Origin: an uncultured Methylococcaceae bacterium
GTDB lineage: Bacteria; Pseudomonadota; Gammaproteobacteria; Methylococcales; Methylomonadaceae
Length of the DNA stretch: 34,227 nt
Assembly: GCA_903873165.1 (NCBI GenBank)
Contig: CAIQNQ010000033.1
Location: forward strand, 1-34,227
Direction: 5' to 3'
A model generated the notes under the pieces. That model was not told the DNA's origin. It saw only the letters and a program-made list of their open reading frames with translations, and ran no database searches. Of this stretch, positions 18,101 through 28,483 are shown one piece after another; the stretch's first letter is position 1, and every line of letters begins with the position of its first letter. The position numbers and the translations under genes are program-made.

Positions 18101-18802
18101 GATCCAGTTGTGGTGATGGGTGTAACGGGAACGCCTACGGATATTCCGAGTAATCAAACCGTCTTATTATTGGGCGGAGGTTTAGGTAACGCGGTATTGT
18201 TCTCAATAGGTAAAGCGTTGCGTGCGGCTAATAATCGGGTGATTTATTTCGCGGGTTATAAGTTTTCACAAGACCGTTTTAAAGTTGAAGATGTAGAAGC
18301 GGCTGCGGACTTAATCGTTTGGTCGGTTGATAAAGGCGAAGGTGTTGAGGCGATTGTGCCAACGCGTCCACAAGATAAAACCTTTGTGGGTAATATCTTA
18401 GAATGTATGGTGGCTTACGCGACCGGAGAGTTAGGCGAGCAACCTATTTCTTTAGCCGATGTTGATCACTTAGTGGTCATTGGTTCTGACCGGATGATGG
18501 CGGCAGTAAAATCAGCGCGTTTTGATGTACTGAAGCCGTATCTCACTAAAGCGCATCATGCCATTGGTTCTATCAACTCACCGATGCAATGTATGATGAA
18601 GGGCATTTGTGCACAATGTTTATGTAAACACGTGGATGCAGATTCAGGTAAAGAATATTTTGTTTATTCTTGCTATAACCAGGATCAAGATTTAGATAAA
18701 GTAGATTTCCCACATTTAAATGCGCGTTTGCGTCAAAATACCGTACAAGAAAAGTTATCTAACCTGTGGTTAGATTACTTGCTAGAAAAACAAGAGTCTT
18801 AA
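15104..18802 (+). CDS. giant FAD/NAD(P)-dependent Fe-S oxidoreductase with C-terminal ferredoxin-reductase-like module
   Basis: The chain has 1232 residues. The first 290 or so are helical and unrecognised. Cysteines at 300, 303, 311 and 335 come next, then C367, C375, C378 and C382 in a GltD-like pattern (CNECMKGCIYQK) suited to a 4Fe-4S cluster. A dinucleotide-binding GLGPAG follows near residue 440, and a second site, GVIGGGLTAIDTATEL, near 610. Residues about 900-1130 look like a ferredoxin-NADP reductase module (FYPGQFYRVQ for flavin, LLLGGGLGNAVLF for nucleotide). The end carries CMMKGICAQCLCKH, another likely metal site. It resembles a large pyridine nucleotide-disulfide oxidoreductase type that I recall from proteobacteria. 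Substrate and partner are unknown. It appears cytoplasmic, with no signal peptide. The following SEC-C gene is 27 bases away and possibly co-transcribed. Confidence 0.85.
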   Translation: MEQNNLILGIPTFTYADLYDANRLKDLLDVFDESIKKHDVELYDKFSAYRQNQGEGLKPEAISELLVSMGPYVGQFVAKLFNVSTQHQDQADKIKDEINTIFTFKNEVVEKLGVVFKGQDTSEWKIPDILNRFDLLIAAGFAEANEDPDPEHRVARVGAVIGLLSSHYKLLAKGKVSDYENADEQVTALRAKLAADELAATEFADIIATHEAADFVSGLMDIVQRWGFVAQQDNDIVADWLSFKLPEKRDFDNLVEHEVVDRGQFTAWMGELEHRRRRDGFKLTDPRYNQRQVLSEVNHCIYCHERDTDSCSKGMRNKKTNEFKTDPLGVTTIGCPLDEKISEMHLVKRKGDNIGALAIIVIDNPMCPGTGHRICNECMKGCIYQKTDPVNIPQIETNVLTDVLFMPYGFEIYSLLTRWNPLNVKRPVMLPYNGKNALVVGLGPAGYTMSHYLLNEGFGVAGIDGLKLEPLPFELTGDANTLPTPILDFNDLYEDLDKRILAGFGGVAEYGITVRWDKNFLKVIYLTLQRRAAFRSYGGVRFGGTLTIDDAWELGFDHICIASGAGQPTIIDLKNNLMRGIRKASDFLMALQLTGAAKASSMANLQVRLPAGVIGGGLTAIDTATELMAYYPVQVEKILHRYETLVNVCGEQTVRARYDKEESIILDEFLAHGKAIHAERVRAEAEDEAPNFQPLVEAWGGVTLFYRKGMKDAPAYRQNHEEISEALEEGIALAEGMSPLGAEPDEYGHLASVDFEKLVLDGGRWVNSGEIVNVPLRSLYVAAGTSPNTIYQSEYPDTFVMDKWFFQRYEPEWTNDSVELVPMQDEKTPKLGKPAPLTSYQKDGKFISFYGDNHPVYAGNVVKAMASAKNGYPYVAKLFANELASLDASKQAERDAHLTQLFARLDAAFNATIVEINRLTPTIIEVVVKAPFAAEKFYPGQFYRVQNYEAFAPTVEGTVLAAEGLALTGAEVDKEKGTISLIALEMGSSSRLCATWKVGDPVVVMGVTGTPTDIPSNQTVLLLGGGLGNAVLFSIGKALRAANNRVIYFAGYKFSQDRFKVEDVEAAADLIVWSVDKGEGVEAIVPTRPQDKTFVGNILECMVAYATGELGEQPISLADVDHLVVIGSDRMMAAVKSARFDVLKPYLTKAHHAIGSINSPMQCMMKGICAQCLCKHVDADSGKEYFVYSCYNQDQDLDKVDFPHLNARLRQNTVQEKLSNLWLDYLLEKQES

Positions 18803-18829
18803 TTAATGACGCATTTAGGTTAAGTTGTT

Positions 18830-19315
18830 TTGAATTCTGTCATCAATTGTCTATGTGGTTCCAGCATGACTTATAGTCAATGCTGTGAACCTTATCACGT
18901 AGCGGAAAAGAATCCTGTTACTGCAGAAGCCTTAATGCGTTCGCGTTATTCGGCTTATGTGTTGCGTGATGCGACTTACTTACAAGAAACCTGGGAGCAA
19001 AGTGGTCGTCCTAAACTTATCGATTTTTCTAAAGAAACGATTGAGTGGTTGCGATTAGAAATAACAGATGTAAAAAAAGGCACGCTTAAGGATACCAAAG
19101 GGGTCGTCGCTTTTAAGGCTTATTTTATGCAAGACGGAGAAGAGTGCGTCATGAACGAGATAAGTCGCTTTACTAAGTTGAATGGTCGTTGGTTCTATTT
19201 GGATGGCGTGATTAAATCGATGGGTAAAGTGGATTTACAAACGAATCAAGGTAAAAATGCCCCCTGTGCTTGTGGTAGCGGTAAAAAGTTTAAACGTTGT
19301 TGTGGGGCAGACTGA
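18830..19315 (+). CDS. YchJ-family SEC-C motif protein
   Basis: This 161-residue protein has SEC-C type zinc-binding motifs at both ends: CLCGSSMTYSQCC near residue 8 and CACGSGKKFKRCC at the C-terminus. Between them is the LMRSRYSAYV segment typical of YchJ (UPF0225) proteins, followed by an NTF2-like-looking domain. The TTG at 18830 is preferred because the first zinc motif lies close to the start and the next ATG would cut it. The function in the family is not established; SEC-C motifs bind zinc and occur in SecA. The gene lies 27 bases after the oxidoreductase gene and is probably in the same transcript. Confidence 0.9.
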   Translation: MNSVINCLCGSSMTYSQCCEPYHVAEKNPVTAEALMRSRYSAYVLRDATYLQETWEQSGRPKLIDFSKETIEWLRLEITDVKKGTLKDTKGVVAFKAYFMQDGEECVMNEISRFTKLNGRWFYLDGVIKSMGKVDLQTNQGKNAPCACGSGKKFKRCCGAD

Positions 19316-19347
19316 TGACTGTTTTGTTCGGCAAGTGCGACAATAGA

Positions 19348-19375
19348 TTGACTTCATTACGACTAGTCATAGAAA
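19348..19375 (+). promoter_or_regulatory. sigma-70-like promoter for the mla-murA-his run
   Basis: TTGACT (19348-19353, five of six bases) and TAGAAA (19370-19375, four of six) are separated by 16 bases. Transcription would start near 19382, about 33 bases before the mlaF ATG. The 96-base gap after ychJ is otherwise empty. Confidence 0.4.
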
Positions 19376-19414
19376 ATAGTCGATTTGTATTGATAAGCAC
19401 CTTTAAATCTGCGC

Positions 19415-20242
19415 ATGAATAATCGTATTTCTGATCAAGATAGTTTAGTTTCTGTTCGAGATTTAACGTTTTCGCGCGGTAATAAGAAAATATTTGATGA
19501 TATTTCTTTAGATTTTCAGCGCGGAAAAGTAACGGCTATTATGGGGCCAAGTGGTACGGGTAAAACCACTATGCTTAAATTGATCGGTGGGCAATTGTTC
19601 CCTGATAAGGGTACTGTATTGGTTGATGGTCAAAATGTGCATCAATTGCGCAGAGCAGATTTATATACCTTGCGTAAACGCTTAGGTATGTTATTTCAGA
19701 GCGGGGCGTTATTAACTGATATGTCGGTGTTTGATAATGTGGCGTTTCCGTTGCGAGAGCATACCCAATTGCCTGAGTCGATGATTCGTACTTTAGTGTT
19801 AATGAAGTTGCAAGCGGTCGGTTTACGGGGTGCGAGTCAGTTAATGCCGAATGAGTTGTCAGGCGGGATGGCTAGGCGAGTAGCTTTAGCTAGAGCCATT
19901 GCACTTGACCCTATGATGATTATGTATGATGAGCCATTTACGGGTCAAGACCCCATTTCTATGGGAGTTTTAGTGCATTTGATTAAATCTTTAAATACTA
20001 TATTAGGTTTAACGAGTATTATTGTTTCTCACGATGTGCATGACACGATGGCTATAGCTGATTATATCTATGTACTATCAGGCGGTAAAATTGTTGGGCA
20101 AGGCTCTCCTAAAGAAATACAGGAATCTGATTCTGAATGGGTACAACAATTTATGACGGGTGCTGCAGATGGTCCTGTACACTTTCATTATCCTGCTAAA
20201 GATTATGTTGATGATTTAATGTCCTCTGGAAAACGTTATTAA
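19415..20242 (+). CDS. mlaF: phospholipid-trafficking ABC transporter ATPase MlaF
   Basis: This 275-residue ATPase powers the MlaFEDB inner-membrane complex, which moves phospholipids between the inner and outer membranes to keep the outer leaflet asymmetric. Visible are Walker A GPSGTGKT (44-51), the Q-loop in LGMLFQSG, the signature ELSGGM near residue 150, Walker B MIMYDEP and the switch histidine in IVSHD. The DEPFTGQDP sequence is characteristic of MlaF. The gene is followed 42 bases later by mlaE. The ATG has no strong ribosome-binding site. Confidence 0.95.
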   Translation: MNNRISDQDSLVSVRDLTFSRGNKKIFDDISLDFQRGKVTAIMGPSGTGKTTMLKLIGGQLFPDKGTVLVDGQNVHQLRRADLYTLRKRLGMLFQSGALLTDMSVFDNVAFPLREHTQLPESMIRTLVLMKLQAVGLRGASQLMPNELSGGMARRVALARAIALDPMMIMYDEPFTGQDPISMGVLVHLIKSLNTILGLTSIIVSHDVHDTMAIADYIYVLSGGKIVGQGSPKEIQESDSEWVQQFMTGAADGPVHFHYPAKDYVDDLMSSGKRY

Positions 20243-20284
20243 ACTAAATGGCCTTAACTTTGACGGTTTTAACAATACGCTAAT

Positions 20285-21067
20285 ATGATGGATTTTATTG
20301 AAGGTTTAGGGAGTAGCACGCGAACCAGTTTTAATAAACTGGGTCGAGCCACCTTTTTTTTAGGGCAAACAGTTTCTGGTATTATGAGTGTGCTGTTAAG
20401 ACCCGGGTTATTGCTTAAGCAACTTTATTCTGTCGGGGTGATGTCTTTTTTAATCATTACTATCTCAGGATTGTTTGTGGGTATGGTGTTAGGCTTACAA
20501 GGTTATTACACCTTATCTGATTTTGGCGCGGAAGAAACGTTAGGCGTAATGGTCGCGGCTTCCTTAGTAAGAGAGTTGGGGCCAGTGGTATCAGCTTTAT
20601 TGTTTGCTGGTAGGGCCGGCTCGGCTTTAACGGCTGAGATTGGCTTGATGAAAGCGACCGAACAATTGTCGGGCATGGAAATGATGGCGATAGATCCGGT
20701 AAAGCGCATAATCACGCCGCGTTTTTTAGCGGGTTTAATTTCAATGCCATTATTGGCGGGACTATTTAGTGCCGTGGGTATTATAGGCGGACAGATTGTT
20801 GGTTCAGGTCTATTAGGTGTAGATGAAGGTGCTTATTGGTCGCAAATGCAAGCGAGTATCGATTTTTATGATGATATTGTTAATGGTGTCATTAAGAGTA
20901 TTGTGTTTGGTTTTGTAGCATCCTGGATAGCGTTGTTCGAAGGTTATGACGCAATTCCAACTTCGGAAGGTGTGAGTAGAGCAACTACGCGCACGGTAGT
21001 TAATTCTGCTTTTAGTATTTTAGGTTTAGATTTTATCTTGACTGCACTCATGTTTGGAGATCATTAA
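20285..21067 (+). CDS. mlaE: phospholipid-trafficking ABC permease MlaE
   Basis: This 260-residue integral membrane protein is the permease of the Mla lipid transporter. It shows the usual MlaE layout: an amphipathic N-terminus, then about five hydrophobic segments, with the conserved SLVRELGPVVSALLFAGRAGSA stretch in the middle (quoted in part) and the MKATEQLSGMEMMAIDP coupling-helix region that contacts the ATPase. An ATG directly follows at 20288, so either could be the start. The stop is two bases before mlaD. Confidence 0.95.
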   Translation: MMDFIEGLGSSTRTSFNKLGRATFFLGQTVSGIMSVLLRPGLLLKQLYSVGVMSFLIITISGLFVGMVLGLQGYYTLSDFGAEETLGVMVAASLVRELGPVVSALLFAGRAGSALTAEIGLMKATEQLSGMEMMAIDPVKRIITPRFLAGLISMPLLAGLFSAVGIIGGQIVGSGLLGVDEGAYWSQMQASIDFYDDIVNGVIKSIVFGFVASWIALFEGYDAIPTSEGVSRATTRTVVNSAFSILGLDFILTALMFGDH

Positions 21068-21068
21068 C

Positions 21069-21535
21069 ATGCAGCACACACGTAATCAGGACACTCTAGT
21101 AGGGCTTTTTGTCGCGGCAGGTATTGCTGGTCTATTTTTTCTAGCTATGCACGTGAGTAATTTGAGTTCTTTTAGTGATGAAGATAGTTATATTGTCACG
21201 GCTAAGTTTGAAAATTCAGGTGGATTAAAAGTTAAGTCTCCCGTTTCAGCCGCAGGGGTAAAAATAGGTAAAGTAACTTCCATCACTTTTGATCCTAAGA
21301 CTTATAAATCAGTAGTGGAATTAAGCATTAATTCTAAATACAACACATTGCCTGATGATACGACGGCTAGTGTGTTTACAGCGGGATTATTGGGTGAACA
21401 ATATGTCAATCTTGAACCCGGTGGATCAGATACGTATCTGAAAAAAGGTGGTGAGATTGAAATCACGCAGTCCGCTATTATTCTTGAGAAGGCGATAGGC
21501 CAATTCTTGTTTAAATCAGCGGCGGAAGAGAAAAA

Positions 21536-21539
<4 letters not shown>
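21069..21539 (+). CDS. mlaD: lipid-binding MCE-domain protein MlaD
   Basis: This 156-residue protein is anchored in the inner membrane by one N-terminal helix (about residues 10-28) and exposes a single MCE domain to the periplasm, where a hexameric ring binds phospholipid. The VGLFVAAGIAGLFFLA anchor and the GLKVKSPVSAAGVKIGKV segment are typical. The ATG at 21069 is chosen because GGAG lies nine bases upstream; a TTG at 21054 would overlap mlaE and has no site. The end overlaps mlaB by four bases. In enteric bacteria mlaC follows; here it does not. Confidence 0.95.
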
Positions 21540-23165
<1,626 letters not shown>

Positions 23166-23174
23166 GGGAGTTAC

Positions 23175-23804
23175 ATGATTACCATAGCTGTTTCTAAAGG
23201 AAGAATTTACGATGATGCGTTGCCGTTATTAGAAGCGGCGGGCATTGTGCCGATTGATGATCCAAAGACTTGTCGTAAGTTAATACTCGCAACGACTAGA
23301 CCTGACGTGCAACTGGTTATTATTCGTCCGACGGATGTGCCTACTTTTGTGGAGTATGGTGCGGCCGATATGGGTGTGGCCGGTAAGGATGTGTTATTAG
23401 AGCATGGGGCTGAGAGTTTATATGAGCCATTAGATTTAAATATAGCCTGTTGTCGATTGATGACCGCAACGCATAAAAATGCGCCGGAGTTAAGTGGGCG
23501 TATTAGAGTGGCTACAAAATACGTAAAAATTGCCCAAAGTTATTTTGCTAGTCAAGGCATCCAAGCAGAGATTATTAAGTTATATGGTTCTATGGAATTA
23601 GCACCATTAGTAGGATTGGCGGATTGCATTGTCGATTTAGTGGATACGGGTAATACTTTAAAGGCTAACGATTTAGAGCCTCGTGAATTGATTATGAATA
23701 TCAGTTCTCGACTCGTGGTTAATAAAGCGGCTATGAAGATGAAGCATGCTGCCGTTTCAGATTTAATCTCTCACTTTGAGATAGCACTTGCCAGTAGGAA
23801 TTAA
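23175..23804 (+). CDS. hisG: ATP phosphoribosyltransferase, short form
   Basis: This 209-residue enzyme joins ATP and phosphoribosyl pyrophosphate in the first step of histidine synthesis. [22 protein letters not shown] at the N-terminus (quoted in part) and the [16 protein letters not shown]-binding loop are typical. At 209 residues it lacks the C-terminal regulatory domain of the long form, so it should need a HisZ subunit, which is not in this window. GGGAG precedes the ATG. hisD follows immediately. Confidence 0.97.
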   Translation: MITIAVSKGRIYDDALPLLEAAGIVPIDDPKTCRKLILATTRPDVQLVIIRPTDVPTFVEYGAADMGVAGKDVLLEHGAESLYEPLDLNIACCRLMTATHKNAPELSGRIRVATKYVKIAQSYFASQGIQAEIIKLYGSMELAPLVGLADCIVDLVDTGNTLKANDLEPRELIMNISSRLVVNKAAMKMKHAAVSDLISHFEIALASRN

Positions 23805-23805
23805 A

Positions 23806-25110
23806 ATGTCTTATCTAAACATGAATAAATTAGATGCAACATCCGTTGATTTTGCAGAGCAATTGCAAAAATTGTTAGCTTGGGATGCGGCTGATGATTT
23901 GGATATTCAAGTGCGGGTGTTGAGTATTATTGCTGATGTGCGTAAAAATGGCGATCAAGCCGTTATTGATTACACGAATCGATTTGATCATCAAGATATC
24001 CAACAAGCTAGTGAGCTTGAACTTTCTATCGATAGATTAAAAGCGGCATGGGAAAAACTGCCTGCAGATCAAGCTACTGCATTGCAAATAGCAGAGGATC
24101 GTATTCGTGCGTATGCAGAGCATCAAAAACTGCAATCGTGGCAGTATACTGAAGTCGATGGCACTATATTGGGTCAAAAAGTGTCGGCATTGCCGAGTGT
24201 TGGCTTATATGTGCCAGGTGGAAAAGCAGCTTATCCATCCTCTGTTTTGATGAATGCGATTCCCGCTAAAGTAGCGGGTGTAAAAGATTTAATTATGGTT
24301 GTACCCACACCTAATGGTGAAGCGAATGATCTCGTGTTGGCGGCGGCATTTTTAGCTGGAGTTGACCGAGTATTTACGATAGGCGGAGCGCAAGCGGTTG
24401 CGGCCTTAGCTTATGGTACAGAAACTATTCCGGCGGTCGCTAAGATAGTGGGGCCAGGTAATATTTATGTGGCTACTGCTAAAAAGCTGGTGTTTGGGCA
24501 AGTAGGCATCGATATGATTGCCGGACCTTCTGAGATATTGATTATTTGTGATGGTAAAACGAATCCTGATTGGATTGCGATGGATTTATTCTCGCAGGCT
24601 GAGCATGATGAAAATGCGCAAGCTATTTTAATATCAGATGATGCTGATTATTTACAGACCGTAGAAGAGAGCATTAATGCTTTATTACCTACCATGGAAC
24701 GCGCTGATATTATTAGAGCTTCATTGTCAGGTAGAGGTGCTTTGATTAAGGTTGAAAACTTACAGCACGCGGCCGAGATTGCAAATATTATTGCGCCTGA
24801 ACATTTAGAGCTTTCTGTGGAAGATCCGCAAACTTTGTCTGAAAGTATTCAGCATGCGGGGGCTATTTTTATGGGTCGATATACAGCAGAAGCCTTAGGT
24901 GATTATTGTGCTGGTCCTAATCATGTCTTGCCGACTTCGAGTACGGCACGTTTTTCTTCACCGTTAGGCGTTTATGATTTTCAGAAGCGGTCTAGTATTA
25001 TTAATTGTTCTGAAGTTGGAGCGGATACCCTAGGTAAAACGGCTTCAATCTTGGCACGTGGCGAAAGTTTGACGGCTCATGCCCGTTCCGCAGAATACAG
25101 AATTAAATAA
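23806..25110 (+). CDS. hisD: histidinol dehydrogenase
   Basis: This protein of about 434 residues oxidises histidinol to histidine with two NAD+, the last step of the pathway, and uses zinc. Typical segments are [43 protein letters not shown] and the [12 protein letters not shown] zinc-site region. The ATG at 23806 has an AGGA eight bases upstream; a TTG at 23788 would overlap hisG and has no site. It follows hisG with one base between stop and start. Confidence 0.98.
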   Translation: MSYLNMNKLDATSVDFAEQLQKLLAWDAADDLDIQVRVLSIIADVRKNGDQAVIDYTNRFDHQDIQQASELELSIDRLKAAWEKLPADQATALQIAEDRIRAYAEHQKLQSWQYTEVDGTILGQKVSALPSVGLYVPGGKAAYPSSVLMNAIPAKVAGVKDLIMVVPTPNGEANDLVLAAAFLAGVDRVFTIGGAQAVAALAYGTETIPAVAKIVGPGNIYVATAKKLVFGQVGIDMIAGPSEILIICDGKTNPDWIAMDLFSQAEHDENAQAILISDDADYLQTVEESINALLPTMERADIIRASLSGRGALIKVENLQHAAEIANIIAPEHLELSVEDPQTLSESIQHAGAIFMGRYTAEALGDYCAGPNHVLPTSSTARFSSPLGVYDFQKRSSIINCSEVGADTLGKTASILARGESLTAHARSAEYRIK

Positions 25111-25166
25111 AAATTAAAGTCGTCGGATTATGTTTACTTTGAAGTGCTTAACATTATGTTTACATC

Positions 25167-26261
25167 ATGAATAATTCTACATTAATTTCTACGGTGTTTC
25201 GAAAAGAAGTGTTGGCAATGGCGGCTTATAAAGTCGCCAACGCCCAAGGCTATATTAAATTAGACGCTATGGAAAACCCGTATAGTTGGCCAGAAGAAAT
25301 TCAAAATCAGTGGCTAGAGCATTTAAAAGATTGTCAATTAAATCGATATCCTGATCCTGAGGCTGTTCAATTAGTAAATACTATTAGGGCGATAAATCAA
25401 TTGCCTGAGCAGTTTGATATTTTATTGGGTAATGGATCAGATGAAATTATTCAATTATTATTGATGGCTTTGCCACAAGGGGCGTCGGTATTAGCACCAG
25501 TCCCAGGCTTTGTTATGTATAAACAGATTAGCGATTGTTTAGGCTTAAATTATATCAGTGTGCCGGTTTTAGCCGATGGCTTTGATTTAGATCTGCCTGC
25601 CATGTTATCGGCAATAGCGAAAGCCCAGCCCTTGCTTATTTTTTTAGCGTATCCTAATAATCCTACCAGTAATTTATTTAGTGCGGATGCTATGCATCAA
25701 GTTATAAAAGCCGCACCGGGTTTAGTGGTGGTAGATGAAGCTTATGCACCTTTTGCAAATGCCAGTTTTATTGATCAACTCGGTCAATATGACAATTTGT
25801 TGATAATGCGAACGGTGTCTAAATTAGGGTTAGCTGGCTTGCGTTTAGGTTATGTGATGGGGCAGCCCGCTCTTATTGAGCAACTAAATAAGATTCGTTT
25901 ACCTTATAATATTAATTGCCTTACTCAAATGACTGCTGATTTTGCGCTGGTTAATAGGGCGTTTTTTACTGAACAAACGGAAAAAATTTGTGCACAGAGA
26001 GCTTATGTCTTTAATGAGCTTCAGCAGATGGAGGGGATTCTGCCTTATCCAAGTGCGGCTAACTTTATACTTTTTAAAGTGCCACATAATAAAGCGACGG
26101 ATATTTTCTTAGCAATAAAGCAACAAGGTGTTTTAATTAAAAATATGGCGGGGCAAGGTGGACTGTTGAGTGATTGTTTACGAGTCACCATAGGCAAGCC
26201 AGATGAAAATAAAGCTTTTTTGAGTGCCTTAAGGCATGGTTTGGCAGAGTTGAACTTGTGA
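25167..26261 (+). CDS. hisC: histidinol-phosphate aminotransferase
   Basis: This 364-residue PLP enzyme interconverts imidazole-acetol phosphate and histidinol phosphate. It belongs to fold type I: LGNGSDEIIQ near residue 90, YPNNPTSNLF, VVDEAYAPF, and the cofactor lysine in RTVSKLGLAGLRLGY. The N-terminal IKLDAMENPYSWPEE is typical of gammaproteobacterial HisC. It follows hisD by 56 bases and ends the histidine run. The 198 bases after it hold no gene. Confidence 0.96.
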   Translation: MNNSTLISTVFRKEVLAMAAYKVANAQGYIKLDAMENPYSWPEEIQNQWLEHLKDCQLNRYPDPEAVQLVNTIRAINQLPEQFDILLGNGSDEIIQLLLMALPQGASVLAPVPGFVMYKQISDCLGLNYISVPVLADGFDLDLPAMLSAIAKAQPLLIFLAYPNNPTSNLFSADAMHQVIKAAPGLVVVDEAYAPFANASFIDQLGQYDNLLIMRTVSKLGLAGLRLGYVMGQPALIEQLNKIRLPYNINCLTQMTADFALVNRAFFTEQTEKICAQRAYVFNELQQMEGILPYPSAANFILFKVPHNKATDIFLAIKQQGVLIKNMAGQGGLLSDCLRVTIGKPDENKAFLSALRHGLAELNL

Positions 26262-26375
26262 CAAAGGGTGGTTTACTAAAGCTTAAAAGTATAAATAACG
26301 CTTAAACTAGTGGGAAATAATTTCTACAAACCAGATTAATTTTCATTGAACGTTTAAATTATCTTAACCAAGTGC

Positions 26376-26405
26376 TTCAAATTCACCAGCTTATAGTGTT
26401 ATATT
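26376..26405 (+). promoter_or_regulatory. candidate promoter of the petABC operon
   Basis: TTCAAA (26376-26381) and TATATT (26400-26405) are separated by 18 bases. The -10 matches five of six bases and the -35 four of six. Transcription would start near 26412, leaving a 48-base leader with a strong AGGAGA site before petA. Confidence 0.35.
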
Positions 26406-26459
26406 GGCGCGAATAAAAATGAGCTGTAAGGCCGTGGATAAAATCAGGAGAGATCTATA

Positions 26460-27059
26460 ATGAGTAATAAAGGCGTAGATAAGTCGAAACGCCAGTTTTT
26501 GACTTCGGCTTTGACCGTGGTGGGTACAGTAGGTTCGGGCTATTTAGCTGTGCCTTTTCTTGCTCAAATGCAACCTAGTGTCAAGGCAATGGCAGCAGGA
26601 GCACCTGTAGAAGTTGACATTAGTAAGATAGAAGATGGTCAACTTATTAGGGTTGCTTGGCGTGGAAAACCGGTTTGGGTTTTAAATAGACAACCCGAAG
26701 TATTGGCTACTTTAAAAACCTTGGATAGTGAGTTAAGAGATCCAGCGTCAAACGAATCAATTCAACCCCCTTCCAGTAAGAATGCGGGTAGATCTATGCG
26801 TCCTGAGATATTTGTAGCGGTAGGTTTATGTACGCATTTAGGTTGTTCACCTACTTTCCGTCCAGAAATTGCCCCTGTTGATTTGGGTGAAAAATGGCAT
26901 GGTGGCTTTTTTTGTCCTTGTCACGGTTCTTGGTTTGATTTAGCGGGTCGTGTTTATCGTGGTGTGCCGGCACCAACTAACTTGGAAATTCCGCCTTATC
27001 GTTATATTAGCGATACACGTATTATGATTGGTGAGTCTTCTGAGGAGAAAAGTGCATGA
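26460..27059 (+). CDS. petA: ubiquinol-cytochrome c reductase Rieske iron-sulfur subunit
   Basis: This 199-residue protein carries the 2Fe-2S cluster that takes the first electron from ubiquinol in the bc1 complex. Cluster ligands are in CTHLGC and CPCHGS. One N-terminal helix (about residues 12-33) anchors it, preceded by SKRQFL, a lysine-arginine variant of the twin-arginine export motif. AGGAGA lies before the ATG. Its stop overlaps the cytochrome b start (ATGA). Confidence 0.97.
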   Translation: MSNKGVDKSKRQFLTSALTVVGTVGSGYLAVPFLAQMQPSVKAMAAGAPVEVDISKIEDGQLIRVAWRGKPVWVLNRQPEVLATLKTLDSELRDPASNESIQPPSSKNAGRSMRPEIFVAVGLCTHLGCSPTFRPEIAPVDLGEKWHGGFFCPCHGSWFDLAGRVYRGVPAPTNLEIPPYRYISDTRIMIGESSEEKSA

Positions 27060-28483
27060 AACCAAGCCGTTTAACTGAATGTGGAAATTGGGTTTTAAAT
27101 CGTTTTCCTGTTACAAAGTTTTGGAATGATCACATGGCGCAATACTATGCGCCTAAAAACTTTAATATTTGGTACTTTTTTGGATCATTGGCCTTATTGG
27201 TTTTAGTGAATCAGATTCTTACTGGTATTTTGTTAACCATGAATTACAAGCCAGATGCAAAGTTAGCCTTTGACTCTGTTGAATATATTATGCGAGATGT
27301 GCCGTGGGGATGGTTGGTGCGTTATATGCACTCAACCGGTGCTTCTGCCTTTTTTATCGTGATTTATTTACACATGTTTAGAGCCTTACTTTATGGGTCG
27401 TTTAAACATCCAAGGGAATTAATCTGGATATTTGGCATGTTGCTCTTTGTGGCTTTAATGGCAGAAGCTTTCATGGGCTATTTATTACCTTGGGGGCAAA
27501 TGTCTTTCTGGGGTGCGCAGGTTATTATTTCCTTGTTTAGTGCAATTCCTGTTATTGGTGATGATTTATCGCTTTGGATTAGAGGGGATTATGTTATTGC
27601 GGACGCGACATTAAATCGATTCTTTGCCTTTCATGTTATCGCAGTGCCTTTAGTGTTGGTTATGTTGGTATTCATGCACTTAGTTGCCTTGCATGAAGTG
27701 GGTTCTAATAACCCAGATGGTATAGAAATTAAAGCGTCTAAAGATCCGTGGGGTCATCCAATTGACGGTATTCCCTTCCACCCTTACTACACCGTTAAAG
27801 ATTTGGTAGGAGTGGGTGTGTTTTTGCTGTTCTTTGCAACGGTAATATTCTATATGCCGGAGATGGGCGGGTATTTCTTAGAACACGCTAATTTTATACC
27901 GGCTGATCCTATGAAAACCCCTGAGCATATTGCGCCTGTCTGGTACTTTACGCCGTTTTATTCAATTTTACGCGCCATCCCTGATAAATTTGCTGGTGTC
28001 ATTGGTATGGGTGGTTCGATCGTGGTCTTATTTTTGATGCCTTGGTTGGATCGTTGTAAGGTTAAATCGATACGATATCGGGGGGGCATCTTTAAAAAGG
28101 CGTTATTTTTGTTTGTGGTTAGCTTTTTGGCTTTAGGTTATTTAGGGACTCAGCCTGTAACGCCAATTGCAACAACGATGGCAAGATTATTTACGACTAT
28201 TTATTTTGGATTTTTCTTGTTAATGCCTATTTACACAAGATGGGAAAAAACTAAGCCTGTGCCTAGACGATTAACAAAAGTGAAAAGTTTAGAAGATCAA
28301 TTGCATGAAATTGAAGAACAAATTCCGGCATTTATTGAAGAGATAACTGAGGTTAAACCTAATTTAACCGAAATTGGTCACCCAGCTTTCAAGGGTGCAT
28401 TTTTTAATAGAAGACCAAATCCACAAGGTATTGCACACGTTTTAAGTCGAGTCGCTACCAAACTAAAAAGGAGTCTTGACTGA
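27056..28483 (+). CDS. petB: cytochrome b of the bc1 complex
   Basis: This 475-residue integral membrane protein holds both b hemes and the quinone sites. Heme ligands are His92/His106 in one helix and His193/His208 in another. The Qo-site motif is PVWY (IAPVWYFTPFY) rather than PEWY, a variant known in beta- and gammaproteobacteria. There are about eight hydrophobic helices, then a charged cytoplasmic tail of about 75 residues. The ATG overlaps the petA stop, and the TGATG at its end overlaps the cytochrome c1 start. Confidence 0.97.
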   Translation: MKPSRLTECGNWVLNRFPVTKFWNDHMAQYYAPKNFNIWYFFGSLALLVLVNQILTGILLTMNYKPDAKLAFDSVEYIMRDVPWGWLVRYMHSTGASAFFIVIYLHMFRALLYGSFKHPRELIWIFGMLLFVALMAEAFMGYLLPWGQMSFWGAQVIISLFSAIPVIGDDLSLWIRGDYVIADATLNRFFAFHVIAVPLVLVMLVFMHLVALHEVGSNNPDGIEIKASKDPWGHPIDGIPFHPYYTVKDLVGVGVFLLFFATVIFYMPEMGGYFLEHANFIPADPMKTPEHIAPVWYFTPFYSILRAIPDKFAGVIGMGGSIVVLFLMPWLDRCKVKSIRYRGGIFKKALFLFVVSFLALGYLGTQPVTPIATTMARLFTTIYFGFFLLMPIYTRWEKTKPVPRRLTKVKSLEDQLHEIEEQIPAFIEEITEVKPNLTEIGHPAFKGAFFNRRPNPQGIAHVLSRVATKLKRSLD

